64,000 bases of DNA from Streptomyces sp. Mut1 (GCF_030719295.1 NZ_CP120997.1:6830001-6894000), one strand, 5' to 3'; counted from the first letter of the stretch, positions 41,755-49,884 are shown. Program-made: numbers and translations. The notes: generated by a model not told the origin, from the letters alone.

Positions 41755-42362
41755 CCCCCCTCCCGGGGCCGCCCCCGGGGAACGCGCACCCCGGGAACCG
41801 GCCCACCGCCCCGGCCGCTTCGGCGGCGCGACGGTTCCTGGTGGCGCTGCTCCTCGCGGTGCTCACGGTCGCGGGCGGCGCACCCCTCGCCGCGGGGGCC
41901 GCGCCCGTACGCGCGACGGCGGCGCTCGGCGGGTCCGCCCCGGCGGCGGCCCCCGGCCTCCCCGTACGCACCGCGGCACGCACCCCGGCGCCCGCGCCGG
42001 CGTCGGCCGCCCCGCGCACCTCCGCCGCCGTCCCCGTACAGGCAGCGGCCCCCGTACAGGCGACCGCTCCCGTGCCGGCCGTCGCCGACCGGGGGCTGCG
42101 TACCGAGCAGTGGACCGCCGCCGAGCACCCCCGTACGCCGCACCAGCCGCCGGGCCCCGGCGCGCTGCTCCCCGCCCCGCCCGGCGTCCCGCTCCCGCCC
42201 CGCGTCCTGCGGTCCGTGGGCGCCCTTCCGCAGGCCGGCACCGGGCGCCCGCGCGTCGCGCTTCCCGGGGTGCGCGGACCTCCGGGGACCGGTCCTCACC
42301 GGTCAAGGGACCTGTCGCAGGTCCCGCCCCCCATCACCGCCGTGCCCTCCTCACCCTCCTGA
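41751..42362 (+). CDS. Secreted Ala/Pro-rich protein of unknown function
   Basis: A 203-residue protein I do not recognise. A basic region and hydrophobic core (ARRFLVALLLAVLTVAGGAP, about residues 26-45) read as a signal peptide or anchor. The remainder is low-complexity, rich in Ala, Pro, Val and Arg, with repeated VRTAART/VQAAAPVQATAP-like units, probably disordered and spanning the wall. GTG 41751 overlaps the Mbl-like stop by 4 bp (GTGA), which, with the codon bias, supports a real gene. It sits between the Mbl-like and SecDF genes, so a role in wall assembly or secretion is possible. Confidence 0.6.
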   Translation: MTPLPGPPPGNAHPGNRPTAPAASAARRFLVALLLAVLTVAGGAPLAAGAAPVRATAALGGSAPAAAPGLPVRTAARTPAPAPASAAPRTSAAVPVQAAAPVQATAPVPAVADRGLRTEQWTAAEHPRTPHQPPGPGALLPAPPGVPLPPRVLRSVGALPQAGTGRPRVALPGVRGPPGTGPHRSRDLSQVPPPITAVPSSPS

Positions 42363-42404
42363 CGGGTGCGGGGGCGGCTCGGCGCCCCTCGGAGGAAACC
42401 CGCA

Positions 42405-44720
42405 ATGACGCGCGCCACCATGGTGCGGGCGGTACTGGCCGCGGCCGTACTGCTCGTCTCCGTGATCATCACGCTGACCATGTCACCCAGACTCGGCCTC
42501 GATCTCCAGGGCGGCACCCGCATGGTGCTCCAGGCCAAGGACTCCGACACCGCGAAGGCCGACCGCGAGAGCACCGACCGCACTCTGGAGGTGCTGCGCA
42601 GGCGCATCGACTCGCTCGGCGTCACGGAACCGACCCTGACCCGGTCCGGCGAGGACCGGATCATCGTCGAACTCCCGGACGTCCAGGACCCCCGCAAGGC
42701 CACCGAGGTCATCGGCAAGACCGCCCAGCTGACCTTCCACGCCGTACAGGGCCCCGGGACGGCGAACAGCGCCGAGGACAAGGAGAAGGACAAGGGCAAG
42801 GAGGGGCTGACGCTTCCCGACGAGCAGGGCCGGGAACTGGCCCTCGGCCCCGTCGCGCTCTCCGGCGCCGGCGTCAAGAAGGCGTCCGCCGAGTTCGACG
42901 GCCAGACGGGCGCGGGCTGGACCGTCTCGCTCGACTTCCACAAGGACGCCGGACGGGACTGGACCCGGCTGACCGGCGAAGCCGCCTGCCACCCGGCCCA
43001 GGACGAGCGGCGCCGGGTCGCCATCGTCCTCGACCAGCAGGTGATCTCCTCGCCCCAGGTCTCCCCGTCGGTCTCCTGCGGAACGGGTCTGCCCTCCGGT
43101 TCCACCCAGATCACCGGATCCTTCAGCGCGGACGAGGCCCGTGAGCTGGCCCTCCTGATCGAGGGCGGCTCCCTGCCCGTGCCCGTGGAGATCGTCGAGC
43201 AGCGGACGGTCGGGCCGACGCTCGGCGCCGACGCCATCGACGCCAGCTTCCGCGCCGCTCTCATCGGCGCCGCCGCCACGGCCCTGTTCATCACCGTCGT
43301 CTACCGCCTGTTCGGCGCGCTGGCCGCCGTCGCCCTGGCCGCCTACGGCGTCATCTCGTACGCCGCCCTGGTCGGGCTCGGCGTCACCCTCACCCTGCCG
43401 GGTCTCGCCGGCTTCGTGCTGGCCATCGGCATGGCCGTCGATGCCAACGTGCTCGTCTTCGAACGGGCCAGGGAGGAGCACGCCCTACGGCCCGGCCGGC
43501 CCCTGCCCTCCTCGCTCACCGCCGGATTCAAGGGCGCGTGGAGCGCCGTCGCGGACTCCAACGTGACGACGCTCATCGCGGCCGGGCTGCTGTTCTTCCT
43601 CGGCTCGGGGCCGGTCAAGGGCTTCGGTGTCACGCTCGGTATCGGTGTCCTCGCGTCGATGTTCTCCGCGCTCGTCATCGCCCGCGCGCTCACCGAGACG
43701 GCGGCCCGCTCGCGGTTCGTGGGCGACTACCGGGGCATCAACGGCATCGCGAGCCCGGGCCGGGTACGGACCTGGCTCGGCCGGCGCGACCCGCAGCTGA
43801 TGCGCCGCCCCCGCCGCTGGCTGATGATCTCCGCGGTCCTGATCGCGGTGGCCGTGGCGGGCATCGTGGTGCGCGGGGTGAACTTCGGCGTCGAGTTCAC
43901 CGGCGGCCGGCTCATCGAGTACTCGACCAGCCGCCCCGTGGACGTGGAGACCGCGCGCAGCGCCCTGGCAGGCGCCGGGTTCGGCGACGCGGAGGTCACC
44001 ACGGCCGGTGCCGGCGACATCTCGGTACGGACCGGGGACCTCGACAACAACGGCGAACACGAGCTGCGGTCCGCCCTGGCCGCCGAGGGCGGTGACACCA
44101 CCAAGGTCCGCGACGAGCTCATCGGCCCCAGCCTCGGCGACGAGCTGCGGCGCAACGCGCTGATCGCCCTGACCATCGCCGTACTCGTCCAGCTGGCCTA
44201 TCTGGCGATCCGGTTCCGCTGGACGTTCGCCGTGGCCTCGGTCGGGGCGCTGATCCACGACGTGATCATCCTGGTCGGGGCGTTCGCCTGGCTGGGACGG
44301 ACCGTGGACGGCATCTTCCTGGCATCGCTCCTCACCGTCATCGGGTACTCCGTCAACGACTCGGTGGTGGTCTTCGACCGGGTCAGGGAGCTGTGGGCGA
44401 AGGCCCGCAAGCGGCCCCTCGCGTCCGTGGCGAACCAGGCGGTCCTCCAGACCGTGCCCCGGACGGTGAACACCGGGATGGGCGCCCTGTTCATCCTCGT
44501 CGCGCTGGTCGTGCTCGGCGGCGACTCCCTGGAGGACTTCGCGCTCGCCCTGCTGATCGGCATCGTCGTCGGTACGTACTCCTCGGTCATGACCGCCGTA
44601 CCGGCCGCGCTTCTGCTGGAACGCACCAGCAAGGTCCCGCCGCCCGCCCGCACCCGTGCCCCACGCGCCAGGAAGGGGGCAGGGAACCGGGACCCGCAGG
44701 ACAACGGCGCGCGGGTGTAG
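42405..44720 (+). CDS. secDF: Fused protein-export membrane protein SecDF
   Basis: A 771-residue RND-family protein joining SecD (about residues 1-450) and SecF (about 460-755), with twelve membrane helices expected. SecD hallmarks are LGLDLQGGTRMVLQ after helix 1, a large P1 domain, and the helix-4 motif GMAVDANVLVFER; the SecF half has NFGVEFTGGRLIE and the D-x-x-V-V-F-D-R-like VNDSVVVFDRVRE. SecDF uses the proton gradient to pull proteins from SecYEG. Streptomyces usually also has separate secD and secF genes, so this is likely a second copy. ATG 42405 has an ideal GGAGGAAA upstream. The tail is basic. Confidence 0.9.
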   Translation: MTRATMVRAVLAAAVLLVSVIITLTMSPRLGLDLQGGTRMVLQAKDSDTAKADRESTDRTLEVLRRRIDSLGVTEPTLTRSGEDRIIVELPDVQDPRKATEVIGKTAQLTFHAVQGPGTANSAEDKEKDKGKEGLTLPDEQGRELALGPVALSGAGVKKASAEFDGQTGAGWTVSLDFHKDAGRDWTRLTGEAACHPAQDERRRVAIVLDQQVISSPQVSPSVSCGTGLPSGSTQITGSFSADEARELALLIEGGSLPVPVEIVEQRTVGPTLGADAIDASFRAALIGAAATALFITVVYRLFGALAAVALAAYGVISYAALVGLGVTLTLPGLAGFVLAIGMAVDANVLVFERAREEHALRPGRPLPSSLTAGFKGAWSAVADSNVTTLIAAGLLFFLGSGPVKGFGVTLGIGVLASMFSALVIARALTETAARSRFVGDYRGINGIASPGRVRTWLGRRDPQLMRRPRRWLMISAVLIAVAVAGIVVRGVNFGVEFTGGRLIEYSTSRPVDVETARSALAGAGFGDAEVTTAGAGDISVRTGDLDNNGEHELRSALAAEGGDTTKVRDELIGPSLGDELRRNALIALTIAVLVQLAYLAIRFRWTFAVASVGALIHDVIILVGAFAWLGRTVDGIFLASLLTVIGYSVNDSVVVFDRVRELWAKARKRPLASVANQAVLQTVPRTVNTGMGALFILVALVVLGGDSLEDFALALLIGIVVGTYSSVMTAVPAALLLERTSKVPPPARTRAPRARKGAGNRDPQDNGARV

Positions 44721-44721
44721 C

Positions 44722-44762
44722 CACCGGGCCGCCCCCGCACCGGGCCGCCCCCGCACCGGGCC
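44722..44762. repeat. 16-bp tandem repeat downstream of secDF
   Basis: CACCGGGCCGCCCCCG is repeated exactly at 44722-44737 and 44738-44753, followed by a 9-bp partial copy (44754-44762). Each copy can act as the left arm of the terminator hairpin with 44770-44780. Confidence 0.8.
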
Positions 44763-44780
44763 GGCCGGCGCGGGGGCGGC
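44744..44780. terminator. Terminator between convergent secDF and XRE genes
   Basis: GCCGCCCCCGC (44744-44754) pairs with GCGGGGGCGGC (44770-44780), an 11-bp stem. The upstream repeat copy offers an alternative pairing. It ends next to the XRE stop at 44783 and could serve both strands. Confidence 0.6.
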
Positions 44781-44782
44781 TC

Positions 44783-45592
44783 TCAGGGCGCGAGGGACCG
44801 CAGGTGGGCGGCGGTCTCCTCGTCCGCGGGCAGCAGCGTCTCGATGGCCAGCTCCGCCACCGTCACGTCCATCGGCGTGTTGAACGTGGCGATCGACGCG
44901 ACGAAGGACAGCACCCGTCCGTCGTGCTCGATGACCAGGGGCAGCGCGAACGGCGCCGACGACGAGGGCGGCTCCCAGTCCCCCTCCCCGCCCGGGGCCG
45001 CCGCCACCGGGTAGCCCGCGACCTCCTCGTACAGCTCACGCAGCCCGGCCGAACGGACCAGGGCGATCTGCCGCTCCATCTGGGCCAGCAGATCGGCCCG
45101 CCACTCCCGGAGGTTGCGGATGCGCGGGGCGAGGCCCTGCGGGTGCAGGGTCAGGCGCATCGCGTTCAGCGGCGGGGCGAGCAGATGCTCCGGCACCCCC
45201 TCCAGCAGTCGGGTCATCCCCCGATTGGCCGCCACCACCGTGTACATCCCGTCCACGACGAACGCCGGATACGGCTCATAGCCCCGCAGCAGCCGGTCCA
45301 GCCCGTCGCGCAGCGCCCCCATCGCCGGGTCGTCGAGCGCGGTCTCCGCGTAGCGCGGGGCGTAACCGGCCACCACCAGCAGGGCGTTGCGCTCCCGGAC
45401 CGGCACGTCCAGGTGTTCGGCCAGCCGCAGGACCATGTCCTCGCTGGGGCGCGAACGGCCGGTTTCGACGAACGAGATGTGCCGGGCCGAGGAGCCGGCC
45501 CGCAGCGCCAGCTCCAGCTGGCTGATCCGTCGCCGCTCCCGCCAGTTGCGCAGCAGCGGCCCTACCCCCGTGTCGGGCGCGACAGTTGTCAT
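44783..45592 (-). CDS. XRE-type regulator with MmyB-like ligand domain
   Basis: A 269-residue regulator: an XRE helix-turn-helix at residues about 12-66 (GPLLRNWRERRRISQLELAL, FVETGRSRPSEDMVLRLAE) and a C-terminal MmyB-like domain (about 95-265), a PAS-like fold reported to bind fatty acids in this actinobacterial family. MmyB-type regulators usually control a divergent oxidoreductase; here the divergent gene is a pterin dehydratase. The ATG at 45592 lies 6 nt after TACGGT, with no ribosome site, so the transcript is probably leaderless. Confidence 0.87.
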   Translation of the reverse strand: MTTVAPDTGVGPLLRNWRERRRISQLELALRAGSSARHISFVETGRSRPSEDMVLRLAEHLDVPVRERNALLVVAGYAPRYAETALDDPAMGALRDGLDRLLRGYEPYPAFVVDGMYTVVAANRGMTRLLEGVPEHLLAPPLNAMRLTLHPQGLAPRIRNLREWRADLLAQMERQIALVRSAGLRELYEEVAGYPVAAAPGGEGDWEPPSSSAPFALPLVIEHDGRVLSFVASIATFNTPMDVTVAELAIETLLPADEETAAHLRSLAP

Positions 45593-45598
45593 ACGAAG

Positions 45599-45604
45599 AC
45601 CGTA
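45599..45604 (-). promoter_or_regulatory. -10 element of the XRE gene (leaderless)
   Basis: On the minus strand TACGGT is followed by CTTCGT and then ATG (45592). The 6-nt spacing puts the transcription start at the start codon. Confidence 0.45.
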
Positions 45605-45655
45605 ACGTCACCGGCACCGCCGACCGGTACCGACCACCAGTGAGGGAGCCGCCGT

Positions 45656-45961
45656 ATGCCCGCAGCACCGCTGCCGCGGAACGAGATCGAGGACCGGCTG
45701 CGCGAGCTGCCCGGCTGGACGCTGGAGGGCGACCGGATCGCCCGCACCTACCGGCTGCCCTCCCACTTCGCAGCCGCCGCGTTCACCGTCCAGGTCGCCG
45801 CGATCCAGGACGAGTTGAACCACCACAGCGACCTGACACTCGGCTACGACACGGTCGCCCTCTCCGTGAACTCCCACGACGCGGGCGGCAAGGTCACCGA
45901 GAAGGACCTCGGCCTGGCCGCCAGGGTGACGGCCGTGGCCCCCGGGCACGGCGCACGGTAG
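45656..45961 (+). CDS. Pterin-4a-carbinolamine dehydratase (PCD/DCoH-like)
   Basis: A 101-residue protein that by family dehydrates 4a-hydroxytetrahydrobiopterin to recycle the pterin cofactor of aromatic amino acid hydroxylases. The signature is ELNHHSDLTLGYDTV followed by SVNSHDAGGKVTEKDLGLA: the paired His and distal His of the active site are present, though the usual Pro after HH is Ser. No hydroxylase gene is nearby. ATG 45656 follows GTGAGGGAG. Its TAG stop codon forms the left border of the palindromic element that follows. Confidence 0.87.
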   Translation: MPAAPLPRNEIEDRLRELPGWTLEGDRIARTYRLPSHFAAAAFTVQVAAIQDELNHHSDLTLGYDTVALSVNSHDAGGKVTEKDLGLAARVTAVAPGHGAR

Positions 45962-46019
45962 GGCCTGTCTTCAAACTGCCGTCGTCGCCCGGCAGACGGC
46001 AGTTTGAAGACAGGTCCTA
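45959..46019. mobile_element. MITE-like perfect palindrome flanked by TA
   Basis: Arms CCTGTCTTCAAACTGCCGTC (45964-45983) and its exact complement at 45995-46014 surround an 11-bp centre (45984-45994). Outside them GG/CC pairs and one G-T pair extend the stem to 23 bp. Both ends are bordered by TA (45959-45960 and 46018-46019), like a TA target duplication. There is no coding capacity. It may be a miniature relic of an IS5/IS630-type element; it could also act as a bidirectional terminator. Confidence 0.55.
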
Positions 46020-46114
46020 GCCCCCCGCCACCGCGGTGACGGCCCCGGCGCCCCGCCACAACAGGTCGCCGGTTCGGACTCCTTGACCGGGAACGTGTGT
46101 TCGTGGTCATGGCA

Positions 46115-46120
46115 TAGGGT
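46115..46120 (+). promoter_or_regulatory. -10 element of the methyltransferase gene (leaderless GTG)
   Basis: TAGGGT is followed by 7 nt (CGGCCGG) and the GTG at 46128; no ribosome site fits. Confidence 0.4.
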
Positions 46121-46127
46121 CGGCCGG

Positions 46128-46877
46128 GTGCTGGACTACGACAAAGAGGCCGCCCGCTACGACGCGACCCGTGGCGGTCTGCCCCGGGCCGAGGCGGCGG
46201 CCGCCGCCGTGCTCGGCCTGGTGCCGCCCGCGGCCGGCTCCCTGCTGGACGTCGGCTGCGGCACGGGCCTGGTCACCGGCCGGATCGCGGACGGCCGCCC
46301 CGGTCTCCGGGTGATCGGCTCCGACGCCGCGCACGGCATGGCCCGCGTCGCCCGGGACCGCGTCGGAGCCGTCGTGCTCGCCGACGCCCGCCGCCTCCCG
46401 CTGCCCGGCGCGGCGGTCGACGCGGTCACCGCCGTCTGGCTGCTGCACCTGCTGCGCGAGGAGGGCATGGCGCGGGCGGTGGTGGCCGAGGCCGCGCGGG
46501 TGCTGCGGCCGGGTGGCGTGTTCGTCACCACCGTCGACAAGGACGCCTCGCACGACGTGGGCAGCGACATCGACGAGGCGTTCGCCCCGTACCTGGCACC
46601 CAGCCCGTCCGACGGTACGGACCTGGTCGTCGCGTACGCCGCCGAGGCCGGCCTCGATGTGCTGGGGGACGCCTTCTTCCGCGGCCACGGGCAGGGCCGG
46701 AGCCCGCTGGGCGCGGCCGGCGCCGCCCTCCGGGGCTACTACGCCTCACGCCTGGCCCTGCCCGGAGCCGCCGCCGAAGACCTCGCTCGCACCCTGACCG
46801 CCCTGCCCGACCCGGAGCGGCGGCGAGCCGACCCCGAATACCGGCTGCTGGCCTTCCGCCGCCGGCCGGGCCGCTGA
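46128..46877 (+). CDS. Class I SAM-dependent methyltransferase
   Basis: A 249-residue enzyme with motif I LLDVGCGTGLVTG near residue 40 and the acidic motif ADARRLPLPGAAVDAVTAV, typical of UbiE-like methyltransferases; LRPGGVFVTTV is the conserved post-motif III strand. The acceptor is unknown. GTG 46128 is chosen because the conserved family start (LDYDKEAARYDATRGG) begins there and a -10 box lies 7 nt before it. It converges on the NmrA-like gene. Confidence 0.83.
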   Translation: MLDYDKEAARYDATRGGLPRAEAAAAAVLGLVPPAAGSLLDVGCGTGLVTGRIADGRPGLRVIGSDAAHGMARVARDRVGAVVLADARRLPLPGAAVDAVTAVWLLHLLREEGMARAVVAEAARVLRPGGVFVTTVDKDASHDVGSDIDEAFAPYLAPSPSDGTDLVVAYAAEAGLDVLGDAFFRGHGQGRSPLGAAGAALRGYYASRLALPGAAAEDLARTLTALPDPERRRADPEYRLLAFRRRPGR

Positions 46878-46934
46878 GCCCCGCGCCCGGCCCCCGCCCG
46901 CACGGCCCGGCCCGGCCCACCGGAGGCGTACCGC

Positions 46935-47801
46935 CTACGCGTCCCAGGCGCTGTCCCGGGCCGCCTCCGCGGCGAACGCCGCGAACGGTTTCGGGTCGCG
47001 GCCCAGCACCCGCTTCACCCCGTCCGTGACCGCCGCGTTGTGCCCGTCGAGCAGCGTCGTGAACAGTTCGGCCAGGAAGGCCGCCTCCGCCTCCGGCACG
47101 CCGTACCCGACCAGCATCTCCCCGTACTCCGCGCCCGTCAGCGCCGCATAGCGGACTTCACGGCCCGTCGCCGCGGTGAGCTCGGCGGCCACCTCGGTGA
47201 AGGTCAGCGCGCGGGGGCCGGTCAGCTCGTGGACCCGGCCCGCGCCGCCCTCCCCGCACAGCACGCGCACCACCACATCGGCCAGGTCGTCCGCGTCCAC
47301 GAACGGCTCCGCGGTGTCGCCCGCCGGAAACGCCAGCACACCCGCGCGCACCGGGCCGAGCAGGGCTCCCTCGCTGAAGTTCTGGGTGAAGAACGCCGAG
47401 CGCAGCACCGTGAGTTCGGCGTCCCCGGCGGCCGCCCGCAGCGCCTCCTCGGCGGCCTCCGCCTCCGGCTCGCCCCGCCCCGACAGCAGCACCAGGCGGC
47501 GCACCCCGCACCGCCGTGCCACCTCCCCGAAGGCGGTCATCGCCCCCGGCGCCCCGGGCGCCCCCAGATCGGGGGCGTACGCCACGTACGCCGCTTCCAT
47601 TCCGCTCAGCGCGGCCTCCCACCCCGACTCGTCCGCCCAGTCGAACGGCACCTCGCCCCGGCGCGAGCCGACCCTGACCGGCACGCCCCGCGCGGTCAGC
47701 CGCTCCACCACCCGACGGCCCGTCTTGCCCGTCCCGCTCGTCACCAACACCGCTGCGGTGTTGGCGGTTTCCTGTGTCCGCTTCCGCGTCTCATCAGCCA
47801 T
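46935..47801 (-). CDS. NmrA-like NAD(P)-binding oxidoreductase
   Basis: A 288-residue Rossmann-fold protein of the atypical SDR/NmrA group. The dinucleotide loop is VTSGTGKTGRRV (residues about 19-30), and VRVGSRRGE suggests NADP(H) phosphate recognition by Arg. FVDADDLADVVVRVL is a conserved mid-protein segment, while the classical Tyr-x3-Lys is not evident, so it may be a redox sensor or quinone reductase (QorB-like). ATG 47801 is used. It is divergent from an AraC regulator that probably controls it. Confidence 0.87.
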   Translation of the reverse strand: MADETRKRTQETANTAAVLVTSGTGKTGRRVVERLTARGVPVRVGSRRGEVPFDWADESGWEAALSGMEAAYVAYAPDLGAPGAPGAMTAFGEVARRCGVRRLVLLSGRGEPEAEAAEEALRAAAGDAELTVLRSAFFTQNFSEGALLGPVRAGVLAFPAGDTAEPFVDADDLADVVVRVLCGEGGAGRVHELTGPRALTFTEVAAELTAATGREVRYAALTGAEYGEMLVGYGVPEAEAAFLAELFTTLLDGHNAAVTDGVKRVLGRDPKPFAAFAAEAARDSAWDA

Positions 47802-47869
47802 GACCCCAGGTTCCCCGGGCCGGCGGGCACCCTCCATCCCCGAGGCTCTCGGCCACCTACGCCTGCGTC

Positions 47870-47875
47870 TACGCT
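47870..47875 (+). promoter_or_regulatory. -10 element of the AraC gene (leaderless)
   Basis: TACGCT is followed by 7 nt (GCTGACC) and the ATG at 47883. No Shine-Dalgarno sequence is present. Confidence 0.45.
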
Positions 47876-47882
47876 GCTGACC

Positions 47883-48836
47883 ATGGACGCACTGGCCGAA
47901 CTGCTGGACGGGCCACGGGCCCGTGGGGCTCTCCTGCTGCGGATGGTGATGGAGCCGCCCTGGTCCGTCCGGATCGAGGACCGCGCCCCGCTCTGCCTGA
48001 TGTCCGTGACCAGCGGCGAGGCGTGGATCATGCCCGAGGGCGAGGCGGAACCCGTCCTGCTGCGCCCCGGTGACCTGGCCGTGGCCCGGGGCCCCGACCC
48101 GTACACCGTCGCCGACCGGCCCGGCACCGAACCGAGGGCGCGGATCGGCCCCGGCGGCACCTGCGCGACGCTGCTCGGCGAGCCGCTGTCCCAGTCCATG
48201 GAACTGGGCGTGCGCACCTGGGGCAACGCCCGCGACGGTTCGGCGGTCGTCCTCGTCGGTACGTATCTGCTCGACGGCGAGATCAGCGGGCGGCTGCTCG
48301 ACGCGCTGCCCCCGCTGCTCGTCCTGCCGCCGGGCGGCCGCACCGGACCGCTGCTGACCCTGCTGGACAACGAGATCGCGCGCGACGAACCGGGACAGAG
48401 CACGATGCTCGACCGGCTGCTCGACCTGCTCCTCATCGACGCGCTGCGCACCTGGTTCTCCCGGCCCGGAGCCGAACCGCCCACCTGGTACCTGGCCATG
48501 GCCGACCCGGTCGTCGGCCGGGCGCTGAGGCTGCTGCGCGACGAGCCCGCACACCCCTGGACCGTGGCCGGGCTGGCCGCCAGGACCGGTGTGTCGCGGG
48601 CCGCCCTCGCCCGGCGCTTCACCGACCTGGTGGGGGAGCCCCCGATGGCCTACCTCACCGGCCGCCGCCTCGCCGTCGCGGCGGATCTCCTGCGCGAGAC
48701 GGATGCCACGGTCGAGGCCGTGGCCCGCAAGGTGGGCTACGGCCAGGCATTCGCGTTCAGCACCGCCTTCAAGCGGGTACGGGGCGTCAGCCCGCAGGAG
48801 TACCGCAGGGGCCGGACCTTGCCGGAACGGCAATGA
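47883..48836 (+). CDS. AraC family regulator with cupin-type sensor domain
   Basis: A 317-residue regulator. The N-terminal half (about residues 5-190) is a cupin-like sensor: PPWSVRIEDRAPLCLMSVTSG begins the barrel, and LLRPGDLAVARG is a metal-site-like strand pair. The C-terminal 100 residues hold two AraC helix-turn-helix motifs (WTVAGLAARTGVSRAALARR and DATVEAVARKVGYGQAFAFS, ending VSPQEYRR). It lies 81 bp from the divergent NmrA-like oxidoreductase gene, a common regulator-target arrangement. Translation starts at ATG 47883, without a ribosome site. Confidence 0.9.
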   Translation: MDALAELLDGPRARGALLLRMVMEPPWSVRIEDRAPLCLMSVTSGEAWIMPEGEAEPVLLRPGDLAVARGPDPYTVADRPGTEPRARIGPGGTCATLLGEPLSQSMELGVRTWGNARDGSAVVLVGTYLLDGEISGRLLDALPPLLVLPPGGRTGPLLTLLDNEIARDEPGQSTMLDRLLDLLLIDALRTWFSRPGAEPPTWYLAMADPVVGRALRLLRDEPAHPWTVAGLAARTGVSRAALARRFTDLVGEPPMAYLTGRRLAVAADLLRETDATVEAVARKVGYGQAFAFSTAFKRVRGVSPQEYRRGRTLPERQ

Positions 48837-48874
48837 AGATTGCGCGCCGAGCCGGGCGCGGTGAGGCTGGTCCC

Positions 48875-49810
48875 ATGAGCGAGCACACCGGGCACGGACC
48901 CCACCACGACGGCCACCAGGGCCTCCACCACGAAGGCACCGCCGGGCACGGCCACGGACGCGGCGGGGCCGAACCCGACTGGGACGTCATGGCCCCGCTC
49001 CTGGAGCGGAACGCCGAGATCAGCGGCGAGCAGTACACCGAGGCGGCCCGCTGGATCGCCTCGCTGCCCACCGCGCCGAAGGTCCGCCGCCTCCTGGACA
49101 TCGGCAGCGGCCCCGGAGTGATCTCCTGCCTGCTCGCCGAGGTCTTCCCCGAGGCGGAGGTCGTCGCCGTCGACGGCACCCCCGCCCTGCTGGAGCGCAC
49201 CCGCGCCCGCGCGCGGCGACTCGGGCTCGCCGACCGCGTCACCACCCTGCACGCCACCCTCCCCGCCGGCCTCCCGGACCTCGGCGAGGCCGACCTGATC
49301 TGGGCCGGCAACACACTGCACCACATGGGCGACCAGCGCGCCGCCCTCGCCGGATTCGCCGCGCTGCTGCGCCCCGGCGGCACCGTCGCCCTCGTCGAGG
49401 GCGGGCTCCAGGTCCGGCAGCTCCCGCGCGATCTCGGCTTCGGCAGGCCGGGGATCGAAGCCCGGATGGAGGCGGTGGAGGCGGAGCTCTTCGAGGAGAT
49501 GCGCGCCGAACTGCCCGACGCCCGGCGGGAGGCGGAGGACTGGGCGGCCCTGTTCGGCGCGGCGGGGCTCACCCCGCAGGGCACCCGCAGCTTCCTGCTC
49601 GACCTGCCCGCACCCCTCGGTGACGCGGCGCGCGAACAGGTCATCGCCGACTTCACCCGCCGCCGCGCCGGACTGGGCGACCACCTCACCGCCGAGGACA
49701 ACGCCGTGCTCGACCGGCTCCTGGACCCCGAGGACCCGGCCGGACTGCACCGGCGCCCCGACACCTTCCTGCTCCTGGCCCGCACCCTGCACCTGGGCCG
49801 CCGCGCCTGA
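48875..49810 (+). CDS. SAM methyltransferase with His-rich N-terminus
   Basis: A 311-residue protein. Residues about 4-31 form a His/Gly-rich tail (HTGHGPHHDGHQGLHHEG and GHGHGRGG) able to bind Ni, Zn or Cu. The catalytic domain follows: motif I LLDIGSGPGVIS, motif II VVAVDGTPALLERT, and ADLIWAGNTLHHMGD after motif III. The remainder (about 190-311) is helical. The substrate is unknown. ATG 48875 follows GTGAGG. It is 38 bp downstream of the AraC gene on the same strand and may be co-transcribed. A long hairpin terminates it. Confidence 0.83.
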   Translation: MSEHTGHGPHHDGHQGLHHEGTAGHGHGRGGAEPDWDVMAPLLERNAEISGEQYTEAARWIASLPTAPKVRRLLDIGSGPGVISCLLAEVFPEAEVVAVDGTPALLERTRARARRLGLADRVTTLHATLPAGLPDLGEADLIWAGNTLHHMGDQRAALAGFAALLRPGGTVALVEGGLQVRQLPRDLGFGRPGIEARMEAVEAELFEEMRAELPDARREAEDWAALFGAAGLTPQGTRSFLLDLPAPLGDAAREQVIADFTRRRAGLGDHLTAEDNAVLDRLLDPEDPAGLHRRPDTFLLLARTLHLGRRA

Positions 49811-49828
49811 GCCCGGCCCCGGACACGG

Positions 49829-49870
49829 CGGGACCGCCGCCCCGGCTCACGAGCCGGGGCGGCGGTCCCG
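49829..49870. terminator. Very long bidirectional hairpin
   Basis: CGGGACCGCCGCCCCGGCTC (49829-49848) pairs perfectly with GAGCCGGGGCGGCGGTCCCG (49851-49870), 20 bp with only 2 nt between arms. It sits between convergent stops at 49810 and 49885 and is presumably a shared terminator. Confidence 0.8.
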
Positions 49871-49884
49871 TACCGCTTCGGGGC

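Noticed and set aside
44722..44762. CRISPR-like or regulatory tandem array
   Set aside because: Only two full 16-bp units directly abutting, no spacers, and they form a terminator stem.
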